64,000 bases of DNA from contig OX352765.1 in assembly GCA_947095585.1 (NCBI GenBank), positions 26,256,254 through 26,320,253 of the forward strand. The letters run 5' to 3'. The translations under genes and the position numbers were made by a program. The DNA comes from Nephrocerus scutellatus (taxonomy: Eukaryota; Arthropoda; Insecta; Diptera; Pipunculidae). The first letter of the stretch is position 1. The number at the start of each line of letters is the position of its first letter. Under the pieces are notes generated by a model. The model saw nothing but the letters and a program-made list of their open reading frames with translations. It did not search any database and was not told the origin of the DNA. Shown here piece by piece: positions 1 through 10,839 of this stretch.

Positions 1-639
1 CAGTCCTATTAGACTCTATTAATATAACTATATATATATATCAGATGAACATACAAAATCCATAAATGTTTTTATGATATTATGTGTGTATGTACTATTT
101 ATATAGTATTCCATACTTTATCTTCTGATAATTCGTATATTAAAGTGAATATGAAAATCTTCAGGACTATATTCCATACAGGTATGTGTCTAAAAAGGTA
201 ACGCTTGCGAATTCCTTCAATTAATATTTCGTTTGTTCAATTAATTAGATTTTTCGAATATTACTTAGGTCATTCATAACGTTGTATCAAAAACACAAAA
301 GGGTTGACAATGACTGCATAAAAATAATTAAATCTAGAAATAAAACAATAATATTTTCGCTAATAATTGTGGAGCGAATAACGTCATTGCCTTATCATTT
401 TATCTGATAACAGCTTATTACAAATTGTTTCATATACAAAGATAACAATAAGTGCCGAAAAAAGCGCTCACTATGGATGGGCGGTAGTTTATGTTTAAAC
501 ATTCTATAGTACGACTCATGTTTTTGTAAGGTTTTCTATAATTATTAAACAACTAATACTTATAGAAAAAATATACTGTTACCAAATAATATAAAGGTAG
601 GAAATGCTTGAGAAATGCTAGTTGAACCAATTCAAATTG
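1..639. other. AT-rich stretch, no recognised gene
   Basis: Low-complexity AT-rich DNA with short ORFs of chance length. I see no splice-supported exon, RNA gene or transposon domain. Confidence 0.5.
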
Positions 640-725
640 CCAAACTGAATGACATCGGCTTGAAATCGGGACCGGTGGAGAGATTTTTTTCGGGAGGCCT
701 CGACCGGACCCTGGTTGTAGATATA
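640..725 (+). repeat. 3'-end fragment of an RTE-like LINE
   Basis: The reverse complement of this short stretch matches the segment at about 33985-34065, which lies at the 3' end of the minus-strand RTE-like element in the receptor intron. Both carry a GGTCCGGTC block, a GGTCCCGATTT block and GCCGATGTCAT. The copy here is therefore in + orientation and strongly truncated. Confidence 0.5.
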
Positions 726-1444
726 CAATATACTTGCAATAAGAAGCACAAAAATTAGAGTTCATTTAATAAATTGAATTTTTTATTTTTTTTAAATTCG
801 TGTAATGTTAAATTAATAGGTAAGGCATGATCGCTATGTTATGTATCTATTTTAGTTTGCGGGCATAACAATCAACTTCCATATTTGTCCTAGTGTTTGC
901 TAAGCATATATTACGTAGGTCGCAGCTGAAGGGCCGGTCTTAATGAATATTAGTTAATTTTTGAGTTCAAGCTAGAATTCAATTCTTTATTGATCCGCAT
1001 CTGTATTTACATAGAACCGATCCATGCGATTTTACATTCTATGCAAATATGTATGATTTTACTAAGTACGTTAACAACATGGCAACGACAAAGCAATTGT
1101 ATCCGTAACACACGTTTTGAAAAGCCTCGTCATCCAGTATTGACAAACATTTTATGCTTCTGAGTTTATTTTGTGGGCCTATAAACTTCTCCCACCTGCC
1201 AGTAATATACATTAAAAATTTCATAAAAATCATAGGGTAAATGTGAGTTTCCATAAATAAAATGCAAACAAAATTTAATTTTTATTTATATAGATATCTC
1301 GTTTCCATTTCAAGTTCAATCTGGGTTAAACCTACGTTAGCGCTCATGCAAACAGGGTTGTGGTTGAGTTGAGTTTTCGTTGAACGCAGCTGAGTTCAAT
1401 TTGAATTTTTTTCCAATGATACACGCTCAATTGGATTAAACCCT
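726..1444. other. AT-rich stretch, no recognised gene
   Basis: No open frame here reads like a known domain and no transposon end is evident. Confidence 0.45.
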
Positions 1445-2760
1445 TTTGATGCAAAGCACAGCGTGGGTACTAAGGTATCAAGGAGGGAAGGTGGAGATGT
1501 CGGTGTGCATGCATTTGGAATGCCTGCGGATCATATTGTTGCAGGACTACAGAGTAAAGCATTCCACATTCGTGTTGTACGACTAAAGAAAGAATCTCTA
1601 AGCTTAACAGTACGTCCGAAGATGGGCTTAGGGGAAACTGATGAACATTTAAAGCGCCACGAATATTGCGGTTGAATTCATGGAGGGCCGAAATGCAACT
1701 GGTTATTTCTCTTGAGCACTGCTCATGGAAGAAGCGATTAAATAATGGCTAACGGGAGACATTCTGCGATGTTCAAGCGAATCAATTGTTCTTTCAATAT
1801 ATTCAATATATATATGTTTTATCACACGGTTCTGTGTTTTCTCAGGCAGATGCAATGTAGTCTTGGTGCACCTGACCCAGACATGATATTTATACTCAAG
1901 TTTCGGGCGAATGCCTTGTACGTAGTAGTCAGATCAGAGAGAGTGAAAATTTTCTTGCACCGTGTTAGAAAGCCAAGGCACTTTGCAGCATTTTGGTGAT
2001 TATTCCAACGAAGCTTTTCGTTTCCGCACATACCAAGAATTGCTAGTTTTCTAGTTTCCTCGATGCAAGTGCCATTCATGGATAATGAGTGAAGTTTATT
2101 ATTTCACTTCAACGACAGAAGAAAGTATTGTGTTTTGGAAGTGTTATATTCGACTCAATTGTGTTCTTCCTACTTTGTTATTGTGTCAAGGTCAGAATAA
2201 CATACGATGTTGTTCTAGTTCCACATCCGAAGAGAAGGGACGTGACCTGGGAACATATAGGAGAAGCTAAGAGTACTGTCGTCAGCGAAAGAATGTATTG
2301 GACTATAACTTGCAGACAGATGAAAATAAGTAATAAAAATAAGAAAGAGTGTCAGAGACAAAACACAGCCCAACAAATCTTGGATTGAAAGATAGCTTCT
2401 AATCCATTGAAGCGTTGATCGATTCAAGATCACGCATTTTGGATCTCTTTGCAATCTTTTCTGACATTTGGTTGTGTTTTTGTAGGTTCTCCTCTGTGGG
2501 GTTTGCTTTATACAACCGAAAGCTTATCTCTCTTTTCCTAGAAGACTTTTTGCAGGTTAAATCATACTATCCATAATCCCTTGGTTTGGCAGTAGACTTA
2601 ATTCTGAAAGGAATATAGTCTTTAATACCCATGTGAATGTTGTTTGTGATGGCTTCAGCGGTGGCAACCACGTCACTATTGAGTAAGAATAGCGATCATG
2701 ACCTTAAGAATGTAAATATAAGGCCGTCCCGATTGGCTTTCTCGTCTCTAGTGTGCGGGG
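1445..2760 (-). pseudogene. Decayed Jockey-type LINE (RT ORF remnant)
   Basis: Reading the minus strand from 2760 downward gives the linker between endonuclease and reverse transcriptase (about 2460-2760), then a reverse-transcriptase core with the catalytic FADDST box (ORF 2215-2454, degraded PQG..L region just before it). Next comes the post-catalytic region with VEYNTSKTQ, LAILGMC and NAAKCLGFLTRCK (about 1822-2158), then a C-terminal tail with SFFSRTTRMWNAL (about 1540-1740). Frameshifts and stops separate the blocks, and a large part of the RT fingers is missing between the linker and the catalytic region. Block order is that of non-LTR retrotransposon ORF2. The same family recurs at 4498-4660, 43796-43999 and on both sides of the copia element at 55.2/59.7 kb. 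It is dead and carries no host function that I can see. Confidence 0.75.
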
Positions 2761-2789
2761 ACTCTAACGGATGAGCAATGAGAGGTAAA

Positions 2790-3530
2790 AAACAAGAAAC
2801 AATAATTGAAATTTAAAAAGCCGATTATTGTTTTTTTATAAGTAGTCGTCGGGTTTTGTGTTATGTTGTCCTAATTTCAACTTAATTTTAACCTGATTAT
2901 TTCAGCCGATTGAAGGTCCGACCGAATTAAAGCTTACATTTTCTGCGATAATTTATCCAAAGAAAACATCAGTACCATATCTACCTTTGCCTCTATGAAC
3001 AGTAAATAAGGTATTACAAAATATTCCGGAGATTTATATAAATTCCTTTTGCGACTACTCTGTTAAGGACATTTTATAGCCATTAGAGTTGGTGTATATA
3101 TCATGTGCCGCGTGTTGTTGAGTGGTGACAACTGAAGATTTGTTGATGTGAGGAAAAGTCCCAAAGTTCTAATGTTTTTTTTTTGCTCTACCCAATCTAA
3201 TGGAATTATCATGACATTGTCCATATAAAATACAAAAATTATTATCCAAAAGAAAAAGTCTTCGGTCAATTTTTACATGGTATAATAAGGTATACACAAA
3301 AGAAATCTTAGCCAATTAAGCAATATTTTGTAGTTCTTAGAGAACTAAACTGAATAACAGGATTCTCATACTGTTTTAAAGAAATGTTACAATGCAGTCA
3401 TACAATGCAAGATAGCTTGTATGGCTTTAGCTTAACTCACCCGTTTTGTTGTTAGCAAAGTTTCATTGTTATTAGGTTAATTTGGGCCGTTCCCACGGAA
3501 ACAAATTATATAAATAACTAGCAGTTAAAC
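2790..3530. other. No recognised feature
   Basis: AT-rich sequence with a poly-T run near 3175 and no convincing coding or repeat structure. Confidence 0.4.
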
Positions 3531-3729
3531 CCTGTGTTATCTGGGACCCCCCATCAACCCGATATCGATACTTGTCAAAAGTTAAAATAGCAGGCGTTAC
3601 CCGGCTCCGGAAGCTACAATTTTTGGTCACCTGTACATGGTGAAAACGTGATCAAAATCGGTCCAGTAGTTTCGAAGATTACCTCCTACATACAAACAAA
3701 CGTTACCTCTTTATAATATTAAAATATAG
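3531..3729 (+). repeat. Unclassified interspersed repeat fragment
   Basis: The run of motifs (GCAGTTAAACCCTG start, ATCAAAATCGGTCCAGTAGT, ACATACAAACAAACGTTACC, then TTATAATATT) has the look of the short dispersed repeats common in insect genomes. It lies directly before a truncated SINE. The class cannot be assigned from this copy alone. Confidence 0.35.
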
Positions 3730-3732
3730 ACT

Positions 3733-3982
3733 CGCAGGGGGTTCGTGATTCGAATCACAGTAACACCAAAGTATTTTTGACGGTGTCCCACCTCTCGCGA
3801 AAGTTTGACAAACTTCCGAGAATAATAACTTGTCACGGAAAGCTTCTCAATTCGCCGTTCGGATCCGGCATTAAATTGTAGGTCCCTCCGTTTGTGTGCA
3901 AAAATATGCATGCTCAACACAAATGGTTGCGAGAAGCCATGCCTTGGACCGCATGGTCTGTCGCGCCGATATTATTAACCCG
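3733..3982 (+). mobile_element. tRNA-derived SINE, 5'-truncated
   Basis: Begins inside the tRNA-like head at the B-box (GATTCGAATCACAG) and continues through the family body: TTGACGGTGTCCCACC, AACTTGTCACGGAAAGC, TTCGCCGTTCGGATCCGGC, TTGTGTGCAAAAATATGCA and CTGTCGCGCCGA, ending in ATTATT. It is homologous to the full-length copy at 53664-53946 and lacks the A-box half. Confidence 0.75.
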
Positions 3983-4065
3983 GCAAACGTTGTTCTGGAT
4001 AAAAAGAATTTGTTTAAAATGTTATTTGTTTTGAATTTGTTGTTGTTTTTAATATAAACGATAAT

Positions 4066-4350
4066 ATAGTAAATTACATAACGAGCTAAGAAAGTGGACG
4101 TAATCGTGCGATTAAAAAGCTTGAAGCACGATAAGAACTTTTCAGCGAAGTAATGTACGCTATTTTTCACACGACCAAAATAATTTTTTCTGCTAAGCTG
4201 CTTATGCGCAATGCAAAACTACTGTGGGAATGTGTGTTCGCTGAGACTGTAGTAGATAACAAAAGTATTATCTATTTTAACATACTAGTGTGGATAATGC
4301 CTACTTTTGAGGGTAGGTTATAGCGTAAGAAACAGTCACTTTCAATGTAA
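4066..4350 (+). repeat. Unclassified ~260-bp interspersed repeat, copy 1
   Basis: Shares about 250 bp with 9845-10101: CATAACGAGCTA, AATGTACGCTATTTTTCACA, GGGAATGTGTGTTCG and GGATAATGCCTACTTT. The second copy is a clean insertion inside another repeat, which shows that this is a mobile unit. No coding capacity or clear terminal inverted repeat is seen. Confidence 0.6.
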
Positions 4351-4497
4351 AAACAAGGTGTTTCGCATACCGAATAAATATGTTGATAAATATATTTCCA
4401 AAACAAACAAAACGAATATATGGTGTAAATATGACTTTAATACGTCTAGTGGTTTAGGCGTGATGACGTTACAAACAAATGAACAAACAGACCAAAC

Positions 4498-4660
4498 GTA
4501 GCATTCCACATACGTGTTGTACGGCTGAAGAACGAATCTTTGAACTTAACTGTACGTTCGGATATAGGCTTGAGGGTAAACTGATGCGCCATGAGTATTG
4601 CGATTGAATTCAAGGAGAGGTGGCATGCAATTGGCTATTTCCCTTGAAGGCCGCTTATAT
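4498..4660 (-). pseudogene. Jockey-type LINE C-terminal fragment
   Basis: The minus strand reads SREIANCMPPLLEFNRNTHG and then, after a frameshift, a tail with SFFSRTTRMWNA. It matches the C-terminal block at about 1540-1740. Only this tail survives. Confidence 0.6.
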
Positions 4661-6299
4661 GCGAGTATAACATATAAAATATAATCGTATCTACTATTAA
4701 TTGCTTTTTTCTTTCAATATACATATGCATGACGAAAATAGCGGCACTGTAAATAAATGACAATGCGTTATGTCGTGTGGCTAAGCAAACATAGCGACTG
4801 TACTTATACGGTAATCCGCTTACTGTCCAAAGTTTAATCTTTTTCGCAAAATTCCTAACTATAAGCATTAAGGAATAATTCTCCTAGACCATTAACATTA
4901 GACATAAGTAATGTTTGCTCTCTCTTCACTTTGATCAGTCATGTGCCATATCAAGAACCGCAAACCTTTATGATAATCTTAATTTGAATTAGGTTCACAG
5001 AAAGGTAAACGGGAAGTGAGATAATGTACCAGGTGTTTACCTATTAATTGTATTACGAGTATATATTATGTGATTCAATGTAACGTTGCCACTTACTCGT
5101 ACTTTACGTTGACAATATTCTGCTACCCTATTTTCTTCATCAGTTAATCAGTTAGCCCTCCAATTGTGGGTGTCTTGCTATTAAATAACAACTACAAATT
5201 AATTCTAGAAAAAACCTCTTAAGTGAATTGAGAATATTATGTAGCATGTATCATAGAAGCGTACATGTTAAGCATTTTAGATATGAAAAATGAAAGTCAT
5301 AGAAATGAAAGTAATTCTTGCATGTATATATTAGTATATTTGAGGGTTCAGCATACGGGATTAAGCCACATAAAGCAAAAATGTATTTTCTGCATAATTG
5401 GGATAACCTATATTCTCTATGGAGGGATTATGCCACAGATTTTAAGAAATTAATATTCTAAAACAACTTCGTAAACAAATGCAAAAGCTTGTTAGGCACG
5501 AATTCTGAATATCTTCTTTCAAAGTTCTTGAGCTTAGTGGTTGTGTATTTTGCTTATCATGTAAAATACTGCGGGAATTGTGTAACAAAAATCTGCTTCA
5601 ATCGTGCTTCTTATCACATTACCACCTTCGATAATTGTTTAAGGGAATCTTCTTCTTCATGCAGATTGTATTTATAATATGTATTTTAAATATACTTATT
5701 GAGATTCTACTCCTAGCTGGTTTTGTGTATTATAGATAACTCTTACAACTCTTACAAGCTCTTTTGAAATTTATATAAATATGTTCCCATGTGTATTAAT
5801 TACTTTGCGCGAGTGAAATTTAGAATTCTAAGTGAATAGTTTTAATCATCAAATAATAATAAAATCGACAATTTAAGAACAAATATTTTAACTGGCGGAA
5901 AATGATGGACTAATCTGCTCTTCTTCTACCTCGCAAAACTTTGGGGTACTCGTAATATTGGGAGTTACAATTCTCTACAAGTTCACCTTTCAGATATTGA
6001 AATGATTACGAGAAGATAAGATAAGATGTACGTGAGTTGTCATTTCTATTTTTCAATATCATTCGGGCGTAGAAAGTTAAGCTATAGTTCAGGATTCATA
6101 AGTCTTTGTGAGGTCTTATGACAATATCGACAACCTCTAATTCTTTAAGTTTAAAAACTTTCCAAAAGTAAAGTAAAACTTATCCAAGAATCAATTGATT
6201 TATTAGAAGAGTACAAATAGGGAGTATGCGAAATCAAAACACTGATGTTGTCCAAAGGATTCAGTAATTCAAGTGGCTCAGCAGAAAGTGTTTCAAACT
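4661..6299. other. No recognised gene
   Basis: AT-rich sequence with short ORFs only. I find no splice-supported exon, tRNA or transposon domain. Confidence 0.4.
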
Positions 6300-6475
6300 G
6301 CGCTTGAGAAGGCATTTTCCATAGCTTCTGGCACAGCACACACTTTAAGCGGTTGTGAAGCTCAAGTTCGAAGTAGTGTGAAATAAAGGCGCTTGAGAAG
6401 AATTTTTCAATAGCTTCTGGCACAACACACATTTTAAGCGGTTGTGAAGCTCAATTTTGAAATAGTGTGATATAA
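6300..6475. repeat. Two-copy tandem duplication, 89-bp unit
   Basis: Units start at 6300 and 6389, each opening GCGCTTGAGAAG and containing ATAGCTTCTGGCACA, TTTAAGCGGTTGTGAAGCTC and TAGTGTGA. They are diverged by scattered substitutions, so the duplication is not recent. The minus strand is open across both units but resembles no domain I know. Confidence 0.7.
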
Positions 6476-6879
6476 ATTCTCCTTTCGAAACTGATAAACA
6501 TCCTATTGGTCTTTTATTTGAGGTTGCTTTCATCGCGGTCGTGTTGAGAGCGAAAACCTACCATACCATCGCCGATAGATAGTAAAGTTTTGTGTTATTG
6601 TTCGAATGATATTTTGTTTTTATTATTCCAATGGAATTCAAAATCAAAAACCAAGAGTGAGACAGAAAGCTGTACTCAAATCTACTGAAAATGATATCAT
6701 AATAAGAACATTAAGATAAAAACGTTAATACTCCAAAAATGGACTTTTAAAACAAAAACAAATTAGATACGTTTGTCGTACTTAATTATTACGTCCTAAA
6801 GTGTTTAGTTGGAATATGATGTATAAACGTTGTTTTCGAGCTTTGTTTTTTTTATGAACACCTTAGCCCATATGGCTGG

Positions 6880-8160
6880 CACTGTGACCTATCTATTGTT
6901 TCATAGGGTGTGGCTAATCTAAGAGTCGAGCACCTCCAGAGTTTCTTAACTCTACTAACGAACATATTTCCACGTGGAAAATACGCCTCTTTAACCAAAG
7001 TAATGATGGGCATTTACAGAGAATGTCTTCGGATGACTCGTCATCTTCCGAGCAGAACCTACATTCCGTTTCTTAGCCTAGATTAATTTTATTAAGGTAA
7101 TACCGTATAAAAAAATCAGCAGCTTTCTAATGCTATCCTTATCTAGATTGAGAGTTGCCTTATCTAGATTTAGGGTTGCCTCATCTAGATTAATGGTTGC
7201 CTTTTCTAGATTAAGGATTTCTTAGGAGCTTTTAACTGATAAAGAATTCATTTAGTTGGATGACAGCGCTTTAAGTGCTGCCTATCTAATGAGATATATA
7301 TTCTTGCGCCTCTAATGGCTTTACTAAGGTTTATCCTAGCGCAGATCTCAATTACATGGAGTTCATCCTGGAAACCCGTGGGACTCATTCCCATTGATAC
7401 ACAGATTTTGGTGTTGGGTCCAAAGACACCAGCTCCAATTCCGACTTCCATCTTCGATCCATCTGTGACCAAACCTCTAGCGACCAGTGTCAGAACACCA
7501 ATGGACCAGTTTGCACGGTACAATATATGTCGGGGATAATACAAAATATGTCTCTTTCGATAACTGAGTACACTGAGAACTGAGATAACTTAATAGCGCA
7601 TCTGGCGGCCCTCTTCCTAATGAAGATTTGCAGTGATAAAAGCTCTATGATAGCTTGTAACGCCGCCATATGGCAGGTTCGGATGGCACCCGTGATACCG
7701 AGATCGGCAATTGTTGGAAGCTTTTGAGCATTATTTGCTGTTGTCCGGTCAAGAATTTTCTTATGTGATAATGGGTCTTACCATCTTTGTATACATGCAG
7801 TATATCATTTTAGGATTTAGACCCAAAGCTTGCCGTAAGGACGTCTGCTGGCCCTCGTGGGGCTAGCGGCGCGTTCTATGGCGTACTTGATGTAAGAATT
7901 CCAGCTAATTCCAGCCGTTTATTAAGGATAACTCCAAGATATTTAACCTCGCTGGAATTAACTAAAGTGGCGCCTTCAATAGTGGTAGGTATTAGAAGAT
8001 TGACCAATCTTCTTTTTGTGAAAGGCACTAGAACGGTTTTGCTAGGATTGATGGATAGTCCTTCTTTGCTTCACCATTCTAAAATGTGTAGTAAAGCACC
8101 TTGCATAACACTAGTAATGGTCGTGCTGTGTTTACCACTAACAAGCTTTGTTTGTTACTA
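6880..8160 (-). pseudogene. Decayed LOA/R1-type LINE with RNase H domain
   Basis: Reading down the minus strand from 8160, there is a post-catalytic RT segment (PSKTVLVPFTKRRLVN, then VKYLG-like text around 7930-8060). A thumb region follows (GITGAIRTCHMAALQAI around 7640-7720), and then an RNase H block in the ORF 7248-7544 (VTDGSKMEVGIGAGVFG, the first catalytic Asp motif, and an IEICARINL helix). Frameshifts occur between blocks. The RT-then-RNase H order is typical of LOA/I-like LINEs. There is no intact ORF. Confidence 0.7.
7138..7217. repeat. Short tandem repeat (TCTAGATT units)
   Basis: Four degenerate copies of a roughly 21-24-bp unit, TATCTAGATTNAGGGTTGCC, in a row. Confidence 0.75.
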
Positions 8161-8164
8161 ATCG

Positions 8165-9398
8165 CAGACTCGACTCGCTTAAATCGCTTATCATAATCAC
8201 AACTTCTATTCGATCCAATATTTTATGTCCAATTATTATCGGATTAAAAAATATCTCCAGAAGGAATTACATTTTCTTGTTATCAATAAAGCTCTAGAGG
8301 AGGAAAACTCTTTCAAAATAACCCATTACGAATAGTACAGAGTGCCACAAAGACCTTAAATGTGATCTCACATTAATATTATTTGCTCGCCTGCATTTAA
8401 TATTATTACTTACTGTTATACCCATTGTTCACCATTTGTAGCAGATTTTGTTCAGAACATATGTATTGGAAATAAGAACGATTTATTCTAATAGGATGTC
8501 TGACAATAGACGCAGCAATATAAAAGCATGAAGTAAGTGTATAGGGAAATTGTCAACCATCGATTGAGAAAACAATGTGATTTCCGCATCAGCTGTACTA
8601 CATACATTGATGTATATTGATGTAAGGTTGATATCGCGACCCGTCGTCAGTCATTGAAATTTATTATTATGCGACACTTTTGCGCAATCCGTAACAACTG
8701 TAAGCTAACGGATGGGGATTATTTTCAATCGACTGGATTATTGCGTCGAACAAATGCAGGTTTTAAAATAGTTATTAAACGGGATAAAGAAACGGAAAGT
8801 ACAAAAGATCGTTTCATAATTGTAAATTCTGTCCGAATCTTTATTATACGAGTACATGTTGTCATCAGCATACTTAATGGCATTCCCTCGAAGAGTGTTG
8901 ATGTAGTTGTTATTTTATTGAAACTTGTTGTACTATTCAATAACGAATCAATAGCTCTTGCTTGCTGATGGTGGTTGCTCTTGCAGCGAGTTGAGTTATT
9001 TTTCTAAAATGCAAATCCGCAGCCACATAATCCCTACCACGTAGCACTTCTTGCATTTACTTGTCTTGCTCTGTGCATTTTTCCCTTGGTTTGTTCACGG
9101 TGTGAATGGGATATTTTTTCGCATTATCGTGAAATATTAAAATGCAAATACCTAGATCTATCTTCGTCGAGGCTGTGACTGATTCAACACCATACAAGCA
9201 TAATATAGGGGCACTTTGTATGGTAGTAGTTCTGTGAAGTTATACTTTTTTACATTAACACGGATAAAACATGCTTAAGCTTATCCTGTGTATTGTGGAT
9301 TTAGTGAGCGAAATGCGACATGCTAATTTGAACTGTAAGTCTACATTGTTATTCTACTATACATATTACATACACAAACTCGAATTTACACATCGAAA
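8165..9398. other. No recognised gene
   Basis: Includes a 104-codon ORF at 8654-8968 (+) overlapped by an opposite-strand ORF. Neither shows a domain or usable splice context that I can name. Confidence 0.35.
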
Positions 9399-10421
9399 TC
9401 TTAATAAATAAAAATGTTCGTTCCTGGTACGTCCGTCTAAAACTCGAGAACCGTTTGACACCAAACTTGGAAATCATGTTAGTTTAGACTGCAGGAAGAT
9501 TTCTCTTAAGTTTAATTCCGATAGGTGGCACTTTAGTCGCGATTTGAAAATTGTTCATATTTATGGTATGATTTGGCTCAAATTCACAAAATAAATTTCT
9601 TAAAAAAGTTTGCTGATAAAATTTTGACCCGCTAAGTGGCGACGAAAAACTAATTTACTGATATTTGTTCATATCAGAATGGTTGTATGTTGGCTATGAT
9701 TATTAAAATGTGTATAATTATATTGAATTCTGATAGATTGCGCTGTATTCTCACTTTTATATTTGTTAGTCGATTTCGTTGGTAGAACTGTTACATGTAG
9801 TTAATCCGTGCGCATAAACAAATCGATTGAACGAAAATAAAATAGTATATGACATAACGAGCTAGGAAAGTGGAGGATAAGCACTTTTCTGCGAGTAATG
9901 TACGCTATTTTTCACACGACGAAAACCATTTTTCTGCTAAACTGCTCATGAGCAATGCAAAACTAATGTGGGAATGTGTGTTCGTAAAGACTGCAGTAAA
10001 TAACAAAAATATTTTCTATGTTAACACGTTAGAGTGGATAATGCCTACTTTCAAGGGTAGGTTATAGCGTGGAAACAATCACTTTCATCTATGGTTGTGT
10101 GAAAATAATTTATCGTTAGTAGATTTTTTTTTTTTTGGGGTGTTGATGACGGGTGCTGTTGATGACGGGGAATGTTGATGATCTTTAGGAAGTGGGTGTG
10201 TGGTGTGGTTGGTGGTCGAAGTGGAGCGAATCTTTAAGGTGGCGATAGCTGCGGAGTGGGTCAGTGGATAGAAAATGGGCGGTGGGGTTATATGTGGGAG
10301 GCTATGGATATTTATGGGGGTGATGGAATGGTGATTGGAGGCAGTGAGAGGTGGCGATGGGGACTTAGGGGTGAATGGGGCTATGGGTGAGTAATGAAGC
10401 CACGAGCAACACCGGGCATCA
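9399..10421 (+). mobile_element. Helitron-like non-autonomous element with nested insertion
   Basis: Starts TCTTAATAAATAAAAATG after an A and ends in a degenerate GAGCAACACCGGGCATCAT. It aligns over most of its length with the element at 44994-45720 (CTAAAACTCGAGAA, CTGCAGGAAG, GTTTAA, TTGTTCATATCAGAATGG, GTGAGTAATGAAGC). A separate 257-bp repeat has inserted at 9845-10101. The second half is strongly G/T-rich on the + strand. No ORF is present. Confidence 0.55.
9845..10101 (+). repeat. Unclassified ~260-bp interspersed repeat, copy 2 (nested)
   Basis: This block interrupts the Helitron-like element. Compared with the uninterrupted relative at 45440, the flanks read GAAAATAAAATA on the left and AAAATAATTTAT on the right, giving a candidate AAAATA target duplication (9839-9844 and 10102-10107). 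It matches copy 1 at 4066-4350. Confidence 0.6.
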
Positions 10422-10475
10422 TATTATAATTCATTACATTTTATTTATTTGATTTTTATCTTATTCATCTTTTCA

Positions 10476-10837
10476 TCTTTAATATATAAAATTGAAACTT
10501 TGTCTGTATGTCTGTTCGCGATTTACTCGTACCGTTCATCAGATATAGCTGAAACTTTGGTATGTGGTGAGGACGGTTGGGATGGACGTTTGTGTTAGCG
10601 TTAGTGTGATGATGGTTATTTCGGGGGTTGACGTGGTGGGTGGCTAGGCATTGTTTGCATGAGATTGACTCGAAGACCGTGCATTTGATAGATAGAAGTG
10701 ATATATTATATGTGGGGGGTATCTGAAGGTGGGTCTTGGAGGTTCTTGATGGTAACATGGGTAGGTGTGGTGTGGGGGGACAGTGTGGTATGACAGTGTG
10801 GTGTGGGCAGCCAGGCAACGCTGGGTGTTTAAGCTAG
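10476..10837 (+). mobile_element. Helitron-like non-autonomous element, 362 bp
   Basis: It shows all three small-Helitron terminal signs: a 5' TC end (TCTTTAATATATAAAATTG), a 3' CTAG end and an A|T insertion context (A at 10475, T at 10838). A short GC-rich hairpin, CCAGGCAACGCTGG, lies just upstream of the 3' end. There is no Rep/helicase ORF, so it would depend on a partner. Confidence 0.65.
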
Positions 10838-10839
10838 TA

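Noticed and set aside
8654..8968. 104-codon ORF as a host gene
   Set aside because: No recognisable domain, no initiation or splice context, and the opposite strand is also open.
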